Origin: Aptenodytes patagonicus
Taxonomy: Eukaryota > Chordata > Aves > Sphenisciformes > Spheniscidae
Assembly: GCF_965638725.1 (NCBI RefSeq)
Contig: NC_134970.1
Location: 2,733,001 to 2,797,000, forward strand
DNA length: 64,000 nt
Reading direction: 5' to 3'
Below, piece after piece: positions 49,801-61,998 of the stretch; position 1 is the stretch's first letter; every line of letters begins with the position of its first letter. The position numbers and the translations under genes are program-made. The notes beneath the pieces are model-generated. The model saw only the letters and a program-made list of their open reading frames with translations. It did not search any database and was not told where the DNA came from.

Positions 49801-51996
49801 TTCAGGAATACCTTGAGACAGTGATGTGCATCTGATTGCGCTGGGGGGGGGGGAAATTAGCTTAAGTATCAGCCATCCACTGAGTAAGAGGAAGAGAGAC
49901 TGCCACACAGTTTCAGTCCGAACTATGCATCTGTATTTGCAGCCACAATTGGCAGTTCACGGACAAACATTTTCTGGAAAGTGGAACATTTGCTGACATC
50001 TAGAAGGGATGCTCTCGTTTCTTTTGCTTATTTAATCTCTGTGGTTTACCCATAGGTGCTAGAGATGGTTAAAAACACTGTTGCTGATGACAGAGTGAAG
50101 ATCGATGTAGTAGAGGCTTTTGACCCACTCCCCATCAGTCCTTGGGATGACCAGACATTTGGAGTCCATATTCTTCAAAGAACCATCCTGGATACTTTCC
50201 CAGATGTTGACAGCGTAGTCCCAGGTAACAGCAAGCACATGATGATTATTGTTTCCTCTCCAGCTTCCACCCTGCTTTTCTCTCCCCCGTCCCCCAATAT
50301 TGACTTGTTTCCATCTTCTGTGTATTTCTCCACTCCAGCTGTTAACTACTGGAAACAGCTGTTTCTTCCTCTTTTTATTCCATTCCCTCTTCATGTTTTA
50401 AAAGTTTTAATGTTGTTTTTTGGTAGTGGAAGTAAAAAAGCAAACAGGAAACTGACAGAAACAATAAGCCTTGAATTTGACTCTCTGCACATACAAAGGA
50501 ATCTCTTCAGGGAAGAAAGGAATTGTGAGGGAGAGAAGGAGGTCTTCTTGCTTTAGCTCTTCTTTTATCGTTTTCATAGCTGACAAAGCCATTCCTGCTT
50601 TTCTGTATTGTTCCTTATGATCCTAGCTCCTTCCCTTTCTCACAGCTCCTTCCTAGTTCTGTACCGTTTGTTGGACTGCAGTTTGAAGCTTACGCTTTTG
50701 TGGAGGCTGAGTATCATGGCTGTTCTTAGAATGATTGAATTGTATGTTCAGCTGCTGTTCATGAAAGAGAGAATGTTCGTCTTCCAGGACATACCAACTG
50801 TTTCCAGTGATTTTGCTTTTGGTGTAGCTAGGGGGCATATAGAACTGTTATCAGATGCCTTTCCTTTCTCCTGGGAAAAGTGTGGGTCATTGAAATGCTG
50901 CTCTCATGCAAAGTAAACCTGAGGTTTGTTTTCCAGGCACATGTATTGGAAACACAGACAGCAGGCATTTCACTAACGTCACAAATGCCATTTATCGATT
51001 TAACCCGCTGCTCTTGAAATCAGATGATCTTCCCAGGTACTGTGTTCTGTCTGCATGTGGGCAGCTGTTTGGGGTGGGGACTAGTGAAAGAAAATCAATA
51101 TGCATTAGGCAGAAGACGGAAACCCAACCTTGTATACCTTGGCGTGGCGGTGAGGTTGCCTCACATTTTGTTAGGCCACCCATTTCCTGCAGATCTGGGT
51201 GCTGCACAAATAGGGGGTGGTAATTACACTGGGAGGGTGTTAGCCCTTACTCTTCTTTACTTCAAATGCAGACAAGACCTCATTTAGGTGTCCCATTCTG
51301 TAGTACAGCAATGCTGTGAAGCTGACTGGATCCTTTATATAGTGCAGCAATGTGAAAGGTGTGGTTCTGGTAGTTGGCCTTGTTTAAGACATTTATCTGT
51401 ATGTTTGGACATATGCCACTGAATTTGTTTGCTCCTTAAAGCTGGAAGTTTGGTCTCCTGAGGTAAAGTGGTAACAAAGAACATGGTCATGCAAGGGATT
51501 GTTTGTTTATTCAGCATGTAATAGATTTGGCATTTTATTGAGGTGCAGATGATACGGGAGTAGAGTGCTCTGGTAGCTGTACAGGACAAGTGACATAAAT
51601 GGCCAAGAAACGGGCAAAGAGCTGGAATACTGTTTTTTCTTTTCCACATACGCCATGGACTTTCTTGTGCTCTGAGCCTTAGAATCAGTAGACTTGGTTG
51701 GCCTGAGGAACAGGCACTGCAGTTACAATGCAGTATCTGGTGTATATTGCTGCATTTTTATGTTAGGCATTGCTTTACAAAGTGAACAGGCAAGTGGGGT
51801 GCTGGCTATATGCAGGTGGGTCACAAATGCACACTGGAATGAAAAACATTCTTCTCTTTCTACCAGGATCCATGGGTTGAATGAGAGAATCTCAGTTGAG
51901 AATTACGAGAAACAGATCAAGTTCCTCTTTCAGCTGATTAAGAACTGTGACATTGACAAGCTTCCGGAGCCTCATGCAAACTCCCACGAGCTGTGA
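40887..51996 (+). CDS. PM20D1: PM20D1, secreted M20 N-acyl amino acid synthase/hydrolase
   Basis: Complete, 517 aa, 13 exons: 40887-41091, 42521-42607, 43214-43446, 44898-44984, 45799-45932, 46395-46514, 47295-47370, 47603-47664, 47923-48001, 49129-49200, 50056-50224, 50937-51036, 51867-51996. Residues 9-36 form a hydrophobic signal peptide or anchor. The M20 di-metal peptidase centre is intact: H137 and D139 (AHMDVVP), D169 (GRGTLDN), E203/E204 (GHDEE), D230 (LDEG) and H477 (RIHG). The dimerisation lid lies between. Family role: extracellular enzyme that condenses fatty acids with amino acids, or hydrolyses the products (such as N-oleoyl-phenylalanine), which uncouple mitochondria. The ATG at 40887 is the first in frame in the GC-rich first exon; context GGGGATGG is fair. 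Four introns start GTAC. Human length is 502 aa as I recall; the extra residues are mainly at the N-terminus. Confidence 0.96.
42881..42899. repeat. A19 homopolymer in PM20D1 intron 2
   Basis: Nineteen consecutive A bases. No SINE or LINE body was recognised directly upstream, so I list it as simple sequence. Confidence 0.9.
46357..46385. repeat. ATTT microsatellite at PM20D1 exon 6 acceptor
   Basis: About seven ATTT/ATCT units ending nine bases before the AG of the exon 6 acceptor (46393-46394). The repeat takes the place of the usual pyrimidine tract for this splice site. Confidence 0.9.
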
Positions 51997-53592
51997 GAAA
52001 TACACCTGAGAAGAGCAGCTCCTAAGGTGGACTCTGGGATGGCAGGGGTCTGGGCCATGGGATGCAGTTGTGTGTTGCGTATTGAGCTATGTCTGGAATT
52101 TGTTTTTTGCGTATTGTGGTTTACAAACAGATGTAAACACTGCTGGTTGCTGCTTTAGGCAAATGTACAGTTTGCCAGAAAGTGATAAGAACCTGGACAA
52201 AACACAACAAATAACCCTGATTTTTGGTTCCCCCCTGGTCTGACATGCAGCCATTAATCTGATGGTATTAATTTTTTCAGCGCTTTCTTTAAGCCTCTGA
52301 AATTGGTAGTCACTTAAAAATCTAAGCTATAATCAGCAGTCACTCACCTATCAGTAAAAGAGGTGAATCTTCTATGTGTGCTTTTGACAAACTCGTTTTA
52401 TACAGTTAATTGTTTTTTCACAAATGATGTGTCTGTCAAAAGCTCACATGAAAGGTTTGTGACATGGTGTAGGTTTCATGTAATTGGTAGAGTTACACTA
52501 TAAGAGTTTGTTGCACTGTTGCTGGGTATGGGCTTCTTCCCCAGGTGATGCTCTCGACCAGCATCAACGGTGCTCTCAACCACCAGTGTCAGTGTTAACT
52601 TGATACTGCTAAGTTCTCCCATGCGTGCACTGGTTTCTGACTCTGTTTTAAAATACTGAGCTCCAGAGGTCCTAGCTATGTTGCTTTAACTGGTGTTGCC
52701 CTGATCTCAGAGATGCTGAAAAGAGGTTTCTTCCTCTTTTCAGTGATTTTTGTTTTTTTCTCTCTCACTCTTTGGCATGGCCCAGGTACGTTGTGCAGCT
52801 GGGTGTCAGAATAAGGAATTGCAGCTTTAAATAAGAAACTAAATCAGTGTTGTCTGCTCGTATATATGCTCTTTTCACTGAATCAGTTTCTGTCGTGTGT
52901 GTTTCTCTTTTGTTCCTCTGAGAACTTGATTGTGAAAGGTGGTGAAACCCTTCAGTTTCTTCCAGTTCAGTGGGAGCAGAAAGTCTTTGTTCCTTCACTG
53001 CCTGTGCAAGCAGTTTTCACTTTACTGCAGCACTTCTGTTGACTCAGCTCTTTGGGAATCGTAGTGTAGACAGGCCATTGATGTTGACCCTGTTTAATCC
53101 TGCACTTCTTGCACTAGCATGCCTATCTCTGTTAGCACTAAAGGGTTAAGCATTCTTTTGGCCTTGATAGTCTCTTTAGTTGGGGTTACCGTTATTAATT
53201 AAACAAAGAAAGAATTAAGAACCAGATGTTAGCCAAAGTAAAGACTGGGTGAAAGCTGCTTTGTTGTACTGACATGCAGACTCTGTGCTGTAGGTACTAG
53301 TACAACTCCTCCTGTTGCACTGTTGCAGAGATGTGTGTGTCTGTCTTTCAGAACTTGAATTATACACTGGAATGGGTGGTTGTTCTGCTCTAAATTCATA
53401 TTGTAAAATGTACTGGAATGTACAGGAAATACCCTGAAACGTATCCTGAAAAACAGTGATGGAACTGTGATTCCTATTCTTTCCGTTCACCATTCTCTAT
53501 TTGCAGTCTGATCTTATCAGTCTGGCCAATGGGCTAAAACCGTATCAATCTACTAAATAATTGAAACCAGATCAGCATTTTCATCTAATAAA
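51997..53592 (+). terminator. PM20D1: PM20D1 3' UTR and candidate poly(A) signal
   Basis: The first good AATAAA after the stop at 51996 is at 53587-53592, followed within 40 bases by T-rich sequence. That gives a 3' UTR of about 1.6 kb with AT-rich composition. Earlier ATTAAA variants near 53200 are possible. No competing gene was seen in this stretch. Confidence 0.45.
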
Positions 53593-54094
53593 ACAAGGAA
53601 TGCAGATTCTTTTCTGATTATTATTTAGTCTTTTTATGTAACTGTATAATTGCAATGAAGTCATTTCCACGCCCGATCCTACACTAGAGCAAGTCATAAA
53701 GTTTCCATCAAAACAAATCCACATATTTTCCAGCCTGCTTTAATCTTTGCACCCTCCCTGGTGCTCCCCTTTCTATACAAAATTAGCTAACTCTGTTTAT
53801 GCATTATTGGGTAGTAAATAGCTTGCATCTTTTACGGTTTATTGCATTTTGTCTGTGTGCCCTAACGTCATTAATTTGTTTAGCCGCATGTCTATGGCTC
53901 TTTTGTGAAGGTGTCATTCCTCTTGCAAACTCCCGTTGCAGACACAGCAAAAGTGATGTGTCAGGGTACAGCGCAGAACAAAATACGTCCCCGGGAGTGG
54001 GAGGTGGAGGAATGTTTTTGGTTTTTTTTTTTTTCCTCTGGCAAGTCTCTATAAAGACAACTGAGTCTAAAGCCTTCACTTTGACTATGGCAGT

Positions 54095-54500
54095 ATGGGG
54101 CCGATATTGTTTAACATCGACAGTAATGACCTGGGTGAAGGGACAGTGCATCCTTAGCAAGTTTGCAGATGATGTGAAACTGGGAGGAATGGTTGACTCA
54201 CCCGATGGTTGTGCTGCCATTCAGAGGGACCTCGACAGGCTAGAGAAATGGGAAAACAGGTCTCTCATGAAGTTCAACAAAGGGAAATGCAAAGTCCTGC
54301 ACCTAGGGAGGAATAACCCCGTGCTGGGGACTGGCTGGCTGGAAAGCAGCTTTGCAGAGGAGGACACAGGGGTCCTGGTGGACAGGTTGAACGTGAGCCA
54401 GTAGTGTGCGCTGGAGAAAAAGGAGGCCAACAGCGTCCTGGGAGTAAAGATTAGGTGATGTCCTGAGATCCCCTCCAACCTCAACCATTCTGTGATTCTG
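54095..54500 (+). mobile_element. CR1 LINE, 5'-truncated and internally deleted
   Basis: A fragment of a chicken-repeat-1 type non-LTR retrotransposon in sense orientation. The 5' part encodes reverse transcriptase residues including the FADD catalytic motif (context [11 protein letters not shown]), then [27 protein letters not shown] and [14 protein letters not shown]. After about 54440 the sequence jumps from the VLG region straight to the 3' UTR end (CCCCTCCAACCTCAACCATT), so several hundred bases of a normal CR1 3' end are missing. It stops with the CR1 terminal repeat ATTCTGTGATTCTG and no poly(A), as is usual for the family. Divergence from the CR1 pattern I remember suggests an old copy. 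It sits about 900 bases past the presumed PM20D1 poly(A) signal. Confidence 0.92.
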
Positions 54501-57500
54501 TTGTAGGGCACAGGTTGTGAAAATCCCAACTTGGGTCATGCTGTTGTGCAGTGAAGGCTGTGTTGTGGTGTGGAAGGAGGGATTTGTTGCCTGTTGTAAT
54601 AGCAAATGGGTCCTAAAGACATAAAGCATCCTTTATATTTTGTAATCTCCTGTCCCCAACCAAAAATCACTCATCTCTGTGTTTTGGTGAGGATTGTTGC
54701 TTTAAAGGACATTCATCTGGAGATTCATTTCGCTGCTGTGAAGGAAAAGCGAAGGGCAAACAGCGCTGGGAAGGCAGGGTTGTTTTTGGCAGGTACTGTG
54801 CAAATGTGTGCCGTGAGGTTTCGCTAATGCAGCTTGTTGCAGAGCCTCATTAAGTGCTGCTCATCAGCCAGTGCTGAAATCATGCAGTGCCTCTGCATTG
54901 AGTAAATGTTCAACAGAGATGTACTGCAACCTGACGCCACTAAACGGAAGTGCTTTAAACAGACCATATCTTGCAGGATCCAGTAGTGAAAAAGCACGTT
55001 CCCCACCTCTGCCCACTTTTTCCAGTCACTTCTGATAATTGTCTGTGCTTTTTTTCCGCGCAGCAGCTTTGCCCTTCGTATTCTTAAGTCTCCTTATTTT
55101 ATCCTATTAGCTGCCATGTCATGCTTATCTGGCACAATTCTGAAGGGTTGCTCAATGATTTGGTGTCTGCACACCGCTCCTGACAGAACAGTTTTCTTTC
55201 CACCCCATTTTACTGCTCCCATGAGATGTTTTCAGAGAATGTCTCTTATCTTGAGTGGTATTTGAAATCCTAGTGTCGTCATGTAAATAATAGCGTAAGG
55301 ATGACACGCTGGCCTTTGCTGCTAAGATCGTATACAACTTTGCATTGTATGAGTAGTTACTTGAAAATGCCAAGTACATCATGTAAACACAGAGTAATAG
55401 CTCTGTGAGCTATTTTTTTTTTGTCATGAGTCACTGTGCTTTGAGCATGTAGAGCAATTACCTCTGATTCATCAGAGAAGGAAAAGCCTGATTTTCTGCT
55501 CTGAAGACACATAACTTGGTGTCATACCTAATGGGGTTTTGAATGCTGTTTGTCTTAGTCCAATTCCAGTGTGTTAACATGTTCCTGTGTTATATCCATA
55601 GCAACTTACTTTTTTCTCCCTTTCTTTGTAGCCAAGTCTACAAAGCTGCTGTTCTTCTGACAACGGTTACTCGAAGTAACATGTTTGTAGTTGTCCAGCC
55701 ATAGCAGCCTGCTACTAGCACACCAGCTGATTTAGGGCCATGTGGGCCTGCTACACGATGGAGAAAAGGTCACGTTCCACACCTGCATTTTCTAAAGAAA
55801 GCTCTGGTGCTGGCCTCTACTTAAAAGGGCTTGGTTTATTTTCAGTGCCAAGTGACCATGGAGAGTTCAGGCACAGAGCTGGAGCAGAACACAGGAGCAA
55901 GGTGTTTACAAAGTTGTTTCCTCCTGCCTTGCATTTGACGCTTGCATTCTTGGCTCCTCTTTTGCCATTTTGTTTGGTATTTCATGGAGCTGGTGAAGTC
56001 CATTTTCTCAAGCAGGTGCTGTGAAAGCTTCCCCACTCAGCTCAGCCCACGCCACCGTGCCCTAGTCTTATCAGTGCTGTAGAGCAAGATATCCATGGAG
56101 GAATTTGGAGGCCACCCAGTCACAGCCTGCAGTACCCTTTGCCATTATAGGGAAGTAATCCTCACCTGTAGCTCAGCCTGTGACCCTTAATCCTCACCTT
56201 CAGTGGTCTTCAGTACTGCCTGCTGCTGCCAGGTTAAACCCTGCACAGGTTCTTGCCAATGCATTCAGTCCCCATCCGCAGCTCCTACGCAGAGCTTGCT
56301 AGCAATCTGAAACTTTTACAGACATCTTTGTCACTTTAGTCCCCAAATTCAGGCTCTCGCAATAACCCTTTAAAGAAACTGTGCTGCCATGACCTGTGAG
56401 GTCTCTAGTACAGCGTTGGTAGTTGCATGCCAGCATCTCTCAGTGCCCATAGCAAGGCCTAGAGGGGTGCTGAAGTGCTGCCCAGGGAATTATTTTCCTT
56501 AACAACACAGTGAAGGCTGTGTGTCATCTGAGTTGCCGTGCAGGGGGCTTGGCTCCGCTTTCCGGTTCCACAGCTTCCCAGGGTAGCAGGGGCGGCAGAG
56601 ATAAAGAGCTCAGCATGGTGGGGAAGGGAGTGACCTGCTTCACTCAGTAGAGATCACTCTGGCTGATTTAAGAGCTGTGATGGTGGGCCCCAGAGGAAGC
56701 TGCAGTCAGTTCTCAGCAGGAAGGAAAATGACCACATGGAAGGGTGGTTAATGCAGGGGGTAGGGGACAAAGGGTAAATGCTCTTTGTCACTGATGGATT
56801 TACCTATGAGTTGGTCAAGGCCTGGGCAGCATGCAAGTCATGTAGCATATCCCAGGGGGCTTTTCATACGTCTTTTAATTTATATTTTTAATTCAACACA
56901 ATTATATGGTTTATTGTAGCCCTGTAAATACTCGGATCACTTGAACACTGTGCCTGATCTTGCACTAGAAAGGCAACCACATGGAGGGGCCTGGCTGCAG
57001 TTCAGTTATTTAACCGAGTAACCAAAAAAGCTCCTTCTAGTTCATGGCAGTAATCCTCTGCTCGGTGACTGTGCTGACTGTGTGTCAGCGCTGAGGCTCT
57101 CTGCATGCTCTCTGTCCAGTTACCACAGCTACAACAGGTTATTTTCATGTTTTCTGTAGGGTGAAGATGATTACAGAAGGGCAGCAGTGGATTACCGTCA
57201 CAGATTGACCCAATGGCCAGAGTAAGGGATATGAACTCCTCCAGAAAGCCCATAGGAGAAAACTGGAGTGTTTTTTTTCCAGATTCTAACTATTTTTGGC
57301 TGTAGTGCAGCCATTACATCTGGCATGTGCCTGTCTAAACTACCTTTAAACTTACTAGCTCACCTACTGATCTTAGTCTAGCTTCAGTATAGGTCTGAGT
57401 TCAGCCTACTTGACAAGCTGTATAAGTACTCGGGAAGAATAATTATTATTTGCCCTGGAGCACTTTTATCCTTCCAAGTCCGCTTGGATTTTTAAATGTT

Positions 57501-60230
57501 GTTAGGACAGTACTGCCTAGCTGTATGTAGACACTGGAAAAGGTTAATCCAATGTCCTCTTTGGGATTTTGGGAAATGAGAGGATCTTTGTGGAGTGGGA
57601 AATAGGGGGGAGTTAAGAAATGATTTGCATTTATACTTTTTTTTTTTAATATCAGTGTCTGCTCTGATCAGTCCAGCAGGGTTGTGATGTTAGTCCTTTC
57701 TTCGGCCTAATTTCTGAAGATATAAGCTGCAAATTCATTTATCTGGAACAAAGCAGAGATGCGAGGTGTGTCCTCAGTCCCTCCATGACAGGTGTCCATG
57801 CTATCGGTGGGTCAGCAGCTGCTGACACAGGAACCGCCGGCCTCGTGGAACGCAGGAAGCGAGGACCTTTCAGCTCCCCTCTGCCAGATGCTCTCACGTG
57901 GCAAAAAGCCTGAGGGATGTACCTGACTGAGGCTGACCTGTGTTTGTCGCAGCAGGCGCAGCACGTGGGTGACACATGGACACAGCTGGGAGCAGTAGTC
58001 ATTTGGACCTTCGGAAAAAGGATGGCGATGGTTTTGTTTGCTTCCAGGCTGGTAAAACAGAACTTCCGTGGTCTGCATTTCTTCTCCCAGATCAGGACCA
58101 GATTAGGGTCAGCTGCTGATGTTGCTGCCTGTCCTCATGAACGGCTTTTACTCTGGACTGACATCTGTAGGGGTGAGTCATTATCCATAACCTATTCAAC
58201 CTTTGAGTTTGCCTGTTGAGATTCCTGGTTACAAGAAATTAAGAACTAGGTTCCCTCAGAATCCTTGGTCAAAGGCAGCTGGGACTGCATTCAGATCAGC
58301 ATTTAGGTGTGACAGACAGCGGTGGAGCTAGAACAGAGAGCAAAGGGTTTGACAGGACACTGTCAAATTCTGTTAGGTGGGTTTTTTGAGTGACTTTGGC
58401 CGAACCACTTTATTTTGCTGGATTCTTCTGTGAAAAGGGCAAAATTATCCTATAGGCATTGTGGCCTCCTAGGCCGTTGCTGAGCGCTTGCCCAGAGCTG
58501 GACAGTTTGGTAGTGCTAAAGTCACGTGGCTGCTGTAAAACACACGGGCACGACATTCCGTGATCTAGTGTAGCTCAATGGTAAACTCTTTCCTTTCCAA
58601 GCATTTTGTTGCCTTTGGTACCTGCTAGCCCTGGAATTGGAAACCCGTTTCCTGCCCTTTCATCCTCTGCCTTTCTGATCTCTGCGCGTCAGCGTCGCTG
58701 GTGGGGATTTTATCTATTTCTGTTTTCTTGTCTCAGGCAGCTTTTGTCTCCACGCTTCCACTTCCTGAGCGTGCAGCTGGCCGGACTGTTAATCAACAAG
58801 GTCACATTTTGGTGTGCGTTGTTTTTAGGGGGGTGGGGGAAGAACGGTTGCTCCGGGGGAGATACGGATTTTCCAAGTCAGGAAGGAAAGATGAAGGCGG
58901 AAAGAGAGCCTTACAGACCAGGTTTATTTGGACAAAGGAAAACGGAGGCTAGGGTTGGAGGCAGGATTTGGAACTCCACTCCCAGCTTGAGTGTGGAACT
59001 GTGCTACGGCTTTAGTCGAGACATTGTCTCTGTATGTCTCAAGTTTTCCTTGATGTCTCTTTGCCAGCGTCACAGCAGGAGGTCCGGAGAATTTGTTAAA
59101 TGACTGCAAATGCTCATCACCCCTCGAAACACTGGGTTCAAGTAGACTGTGTAGCAGCAGATAGGTGCAAAACCCAGTGCACTTTGCCAGTTACTTTATC
59201 ACAGCGAAAGCAGCGCTCCGCTCATCTGCTCCGTAAATTCAACTTTCTTGAGTTGAAGAGGTTTTTGGGACTGAGGAAGTTAAACCCGCTTAGGCCTTCT
59301 ATCTGAGCTGTCTTTGTGCTGCTTTATATAATTGTATGTCCTGCTCTGCTTCCAGTGTGCCGGTCGCCCTTTTCTTCCAAAGCAACAAGTATTTTGGGAA
59401 AGGAAGCTCCCCATGCTCAATTTTTAATATGAGCAGAAAGAAATTGAGTAGCACAGCCCACATCTTTAGGGGGGACTCGACCACAATGGGTCTCTTGCTG
59501 CCATTGCCCACGACTACCTTCGTTTCCTTATTTTAAGAAATGAAGTCACCAGCCCTAGTGACGCTTGACTCAGTGTATCTGTGGGGGAATGCAGTTCCTG
59601 TGCCGCCCTCCCTCTTCCCCTCGCACGCATGCTTGTGTCACAGCGACCGTTATTGGCTCAAGACCTGTCTCCAAGGCATGGAGCTGGGGATCACGTAATC
59701 GCTCTGGGTAATAACTTGCTGTTGACTGTTTGCTGGGAGGAAAGGCAAGGCAAGGCAGGAAGGAAAAACAACAACTGGTCAAAAGTTCCACTCATGCAAA
59801 AAAAAAAAAAAGGGGGGGGGGGGGAATAGAAGGAAAACATGAATCAGAAGAGCTGGTTTCATTCAGGAATAGAGAATTCTACAGAGCAGTGAGGCACTGA
59901 CCTCTGTAGCAGGAGTTACTGCTTTTTAGGTATGTATTTGTTGTGGGGCAGTTTGGCGTAAACAGATGCAAAGTGAGTACGTGACGATATTCCCGATTTT
60001 CTTTGCTGAACTACATCAGAGGAGCCCTTGAGCCTGGCACAGAGGCCTGAAAGCCAGGGTGTACCGCTGGTACCCTGTGGGTGCTCCTGGGCCTCGGTCC
60101 CAAAATGATAGACAACGTACCAAAGCTGTGCTTAATTAATCAGTTATGGAGTTAAAATGATAAAATGCCCTTGGGTTGCTGTTTCACAGCCGTTTTAAGC
60201 CGAGGAGGGGAACGGCTGGACCCCTGCGGA
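54501..60230. other. Intergenic DNA, no gene recognised
   Basis: Nearly 6 kb between the CR1 fragment and the SLC41A1 CpG island. The open frames are short and without family resemblance. A14 followed by G13 at 59798-59824 is the only notable simple repeat. No RNA gene was recognised. Confidence 0.5.
59798..59824. repeat. A14-G13 homopolymer junction
   Basis: Fourteen A bases followed directly by thirteen G bases on the + strand. Such a junction is prone to replication slippage and assembly error, so its length may be inexact. Confidence 0.9.
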
Positions 60231-61340
60231 GGTGTTGAGCGTCGGTCCAGCCGCCTTGCCCTGGACGCGGCGGGGGTCTGCCGAAACACCTCTGTGGGTG
60301 GGACGGCAGCGCACCCCTGCCCAGCACGGCCACCCCAGCGGAGATGGGGAACGCTCTGTGACCCGTGAAACCCCTCTCCCCGGGCGGGGAGAGCGAGACC
60401 TCCCGGGAGCGCACCTCGGGCGCCAGCGAAGAGCTCCCCTGGCTCAGCAGAGCGAGAGCGGACGGACAGCGGGGAGAAGGGAGCAGGCGCCTTTCCTTCC
60501 AACGCCGCGCCCCAGGTGAGAGTCAGGAGCGCCCCGGGAGCAGGCAAAGCCCCGGGGAGCGCCCCGGGCTCGGCGGAGGGATGGCGGGATGGCGGGCCGC
60601 CCGCCTCACCCGCCGCTGCGTGGGCAGCGCGCTCCTCGCGGGGGGCGGGGCCGGGCGTGACGCCACGCGCGCCCGGCCAATGGGAGCGCCGCGCGGCGCG
60701 CTGGGCAGGGTCACCATTGGCGGGCGGTGATGTCAGGGCGGTGCGGGGCAGCCCGCGGCGGGTCCGGCGCAGCGCGGCGGGGCAGAGCGGAGCGGAGCGC
60801 GGCGGGCAGCGGGTGCGCAGCGGTGAGGTGCCGGGCGGGCGGCGGCCGCACCGTGGGGGTCCGGGGCCGCAGCGAGGGGGGGGGGGGGGCGGCCGCGGCA
60901 GCCCCGTGCCGCAGGGAGGGGGCCGGTCGGTCCGGCGGCTGGGGCAGCTCCGCTGCGCTCGGGGCAGCGCTTCCCCGGGTCCGCCGGGCCTGGGCCGGGT
61001 TCGCTCTAGAGGTGGTGGCTTGCAGGGCCACGGGACCGGGGGCCGCCCGCCCCCCCCCGCGCTCGCCTGGCAGCGCTTCCGCCGCGCACGGGGCTGCGGG
61101 GCTCTGCGGCACCTCCAGCGCTGCGGCACCCGGAGAGGGGGGAGAGCCCCCGGGCTGCGCCGTGCCCGCGGCCGCGCTTCGTCCGCAGGCCTCCTGCGGC
61201 TCTGCGCTGGGCTCACGGGAGGCGGCGCCGGCTGCCGCCGTTGTGCCCGGTGGCTCCGGGCGGGGTGTCCCCGTCCTGCGGCTTGGGGGTCCCTCCTGGG
61301 TGCTCGCTTCTGGGGCACGGGGAGCAGAGAGCTGCTCTTC
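60230..61340 (+). promoter_or_regulatory. SLC41A1: SLC41A1 CpG-island promoter and first exon
   Basis: About 1.1 kb of very GC- and CpG-rich DNA. The core is around 60640-60740: GC box GGGGGCGGGGCC (60641-60652), CCAAT (60677-60681), inverted CCAAT ATTGG (60716-60720) and the CRE-like TGATGTCA (60728-60735). No TATA box is seen. A donor, GCGCAGCG then gtgagg from 60823, would end a first exon at 60822 that begins between about 60740 and 60790. A second donor in the block (CGCCCCAG then gtgaga near 60514) could serve an alternative upstream exon. The next clear exon is 61525-61606. Confidence 0.65.
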
Positions 61341-61524
61341 CCGCCAGGTCCCCTGACACAGCCCCCCTGAAGCGTGCGAAGGGTTGCGAAAGAAGGCTTA
61401 AAGGGTCAGGGGGGTAGCGCAGCCTTCGACGTACGTTGGAGGAGAACGTTGTTGGGTGAACGAGCCGTTATGCTGACTGCCGCGAGACCCAACAGAACGT
61501 CTGTTTTCCTCCCGTGTATTTCAG

Positions 61525-61606
61525 GTGAAAGACAAGTTCTTGGAGAGTGACGTTAAATCTAAGGCTGTCCAAATGCCAGCTCCCACCCTACAGCCTGCTC
61601 AGCTCA
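61525..61606 (+). other. SLC41A1: SLC41A1 leader exon 2 (82 nt)
   Basis: Bounded by a strong acceptor (ttttcctcccgtgtatttcag, ending 61524) and a strong donor (CTCA then gtaagt from 61607). It lies between the CpG-island promoter and the start-codon exon and does not encode any part of the known SLC41A1 protein, so it is a 5' leader exon. It contains ATG at 61573, which opens a frame that continues into the next exon (see findings). A second GT four bases downstream (61611) is a weaker alternative donor. Confidence 0.6.
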
Positions 61607-61998
61607 GTAAGTAACCTTAACTGGGGACTTGCTGTTACCTTAAATAAGAACTCTCGTTGCCTTGTGCTGTAAGGTGAGAAACTCTTCTGGAAGAGGAGGA
61701 CGACAGTGACGCTTGGAGCTTGCTGGTATTGCTGGCCGTTTTGGCAGGGAGCACAAAACAGGCTGAAACAGAGCAAAAGCCCACAGGAGCCTTCAGACTC
61801 AAATTCTGCCGAGGGACAGTCCCACTGGAGAAAGTGACAAAGCCCTGGCAGTAAGAAGAGCTTTTCTGAATTGTGTCATCTCTAAAAGCCAGTCCCTCTC
61901 GTATCTACTCTCCGCTTCCTCATCCCTTTAAGCTTCTGTGTTATTCAGTGGTCTTTACTTCATCTGTTTTTCTCTCTGCCTTGTGTGCCCCATCACAG

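Noticed and set aside
60152-61318. Long minus-strand open frame (388 codons) across the CpG island
   Set aside because: The composition is almost only Pro, Arg, Ala and Gly, as expected from GC-rich DNA with few stop codons. It lies over the SLC41A1 promoter and resembles no protein.
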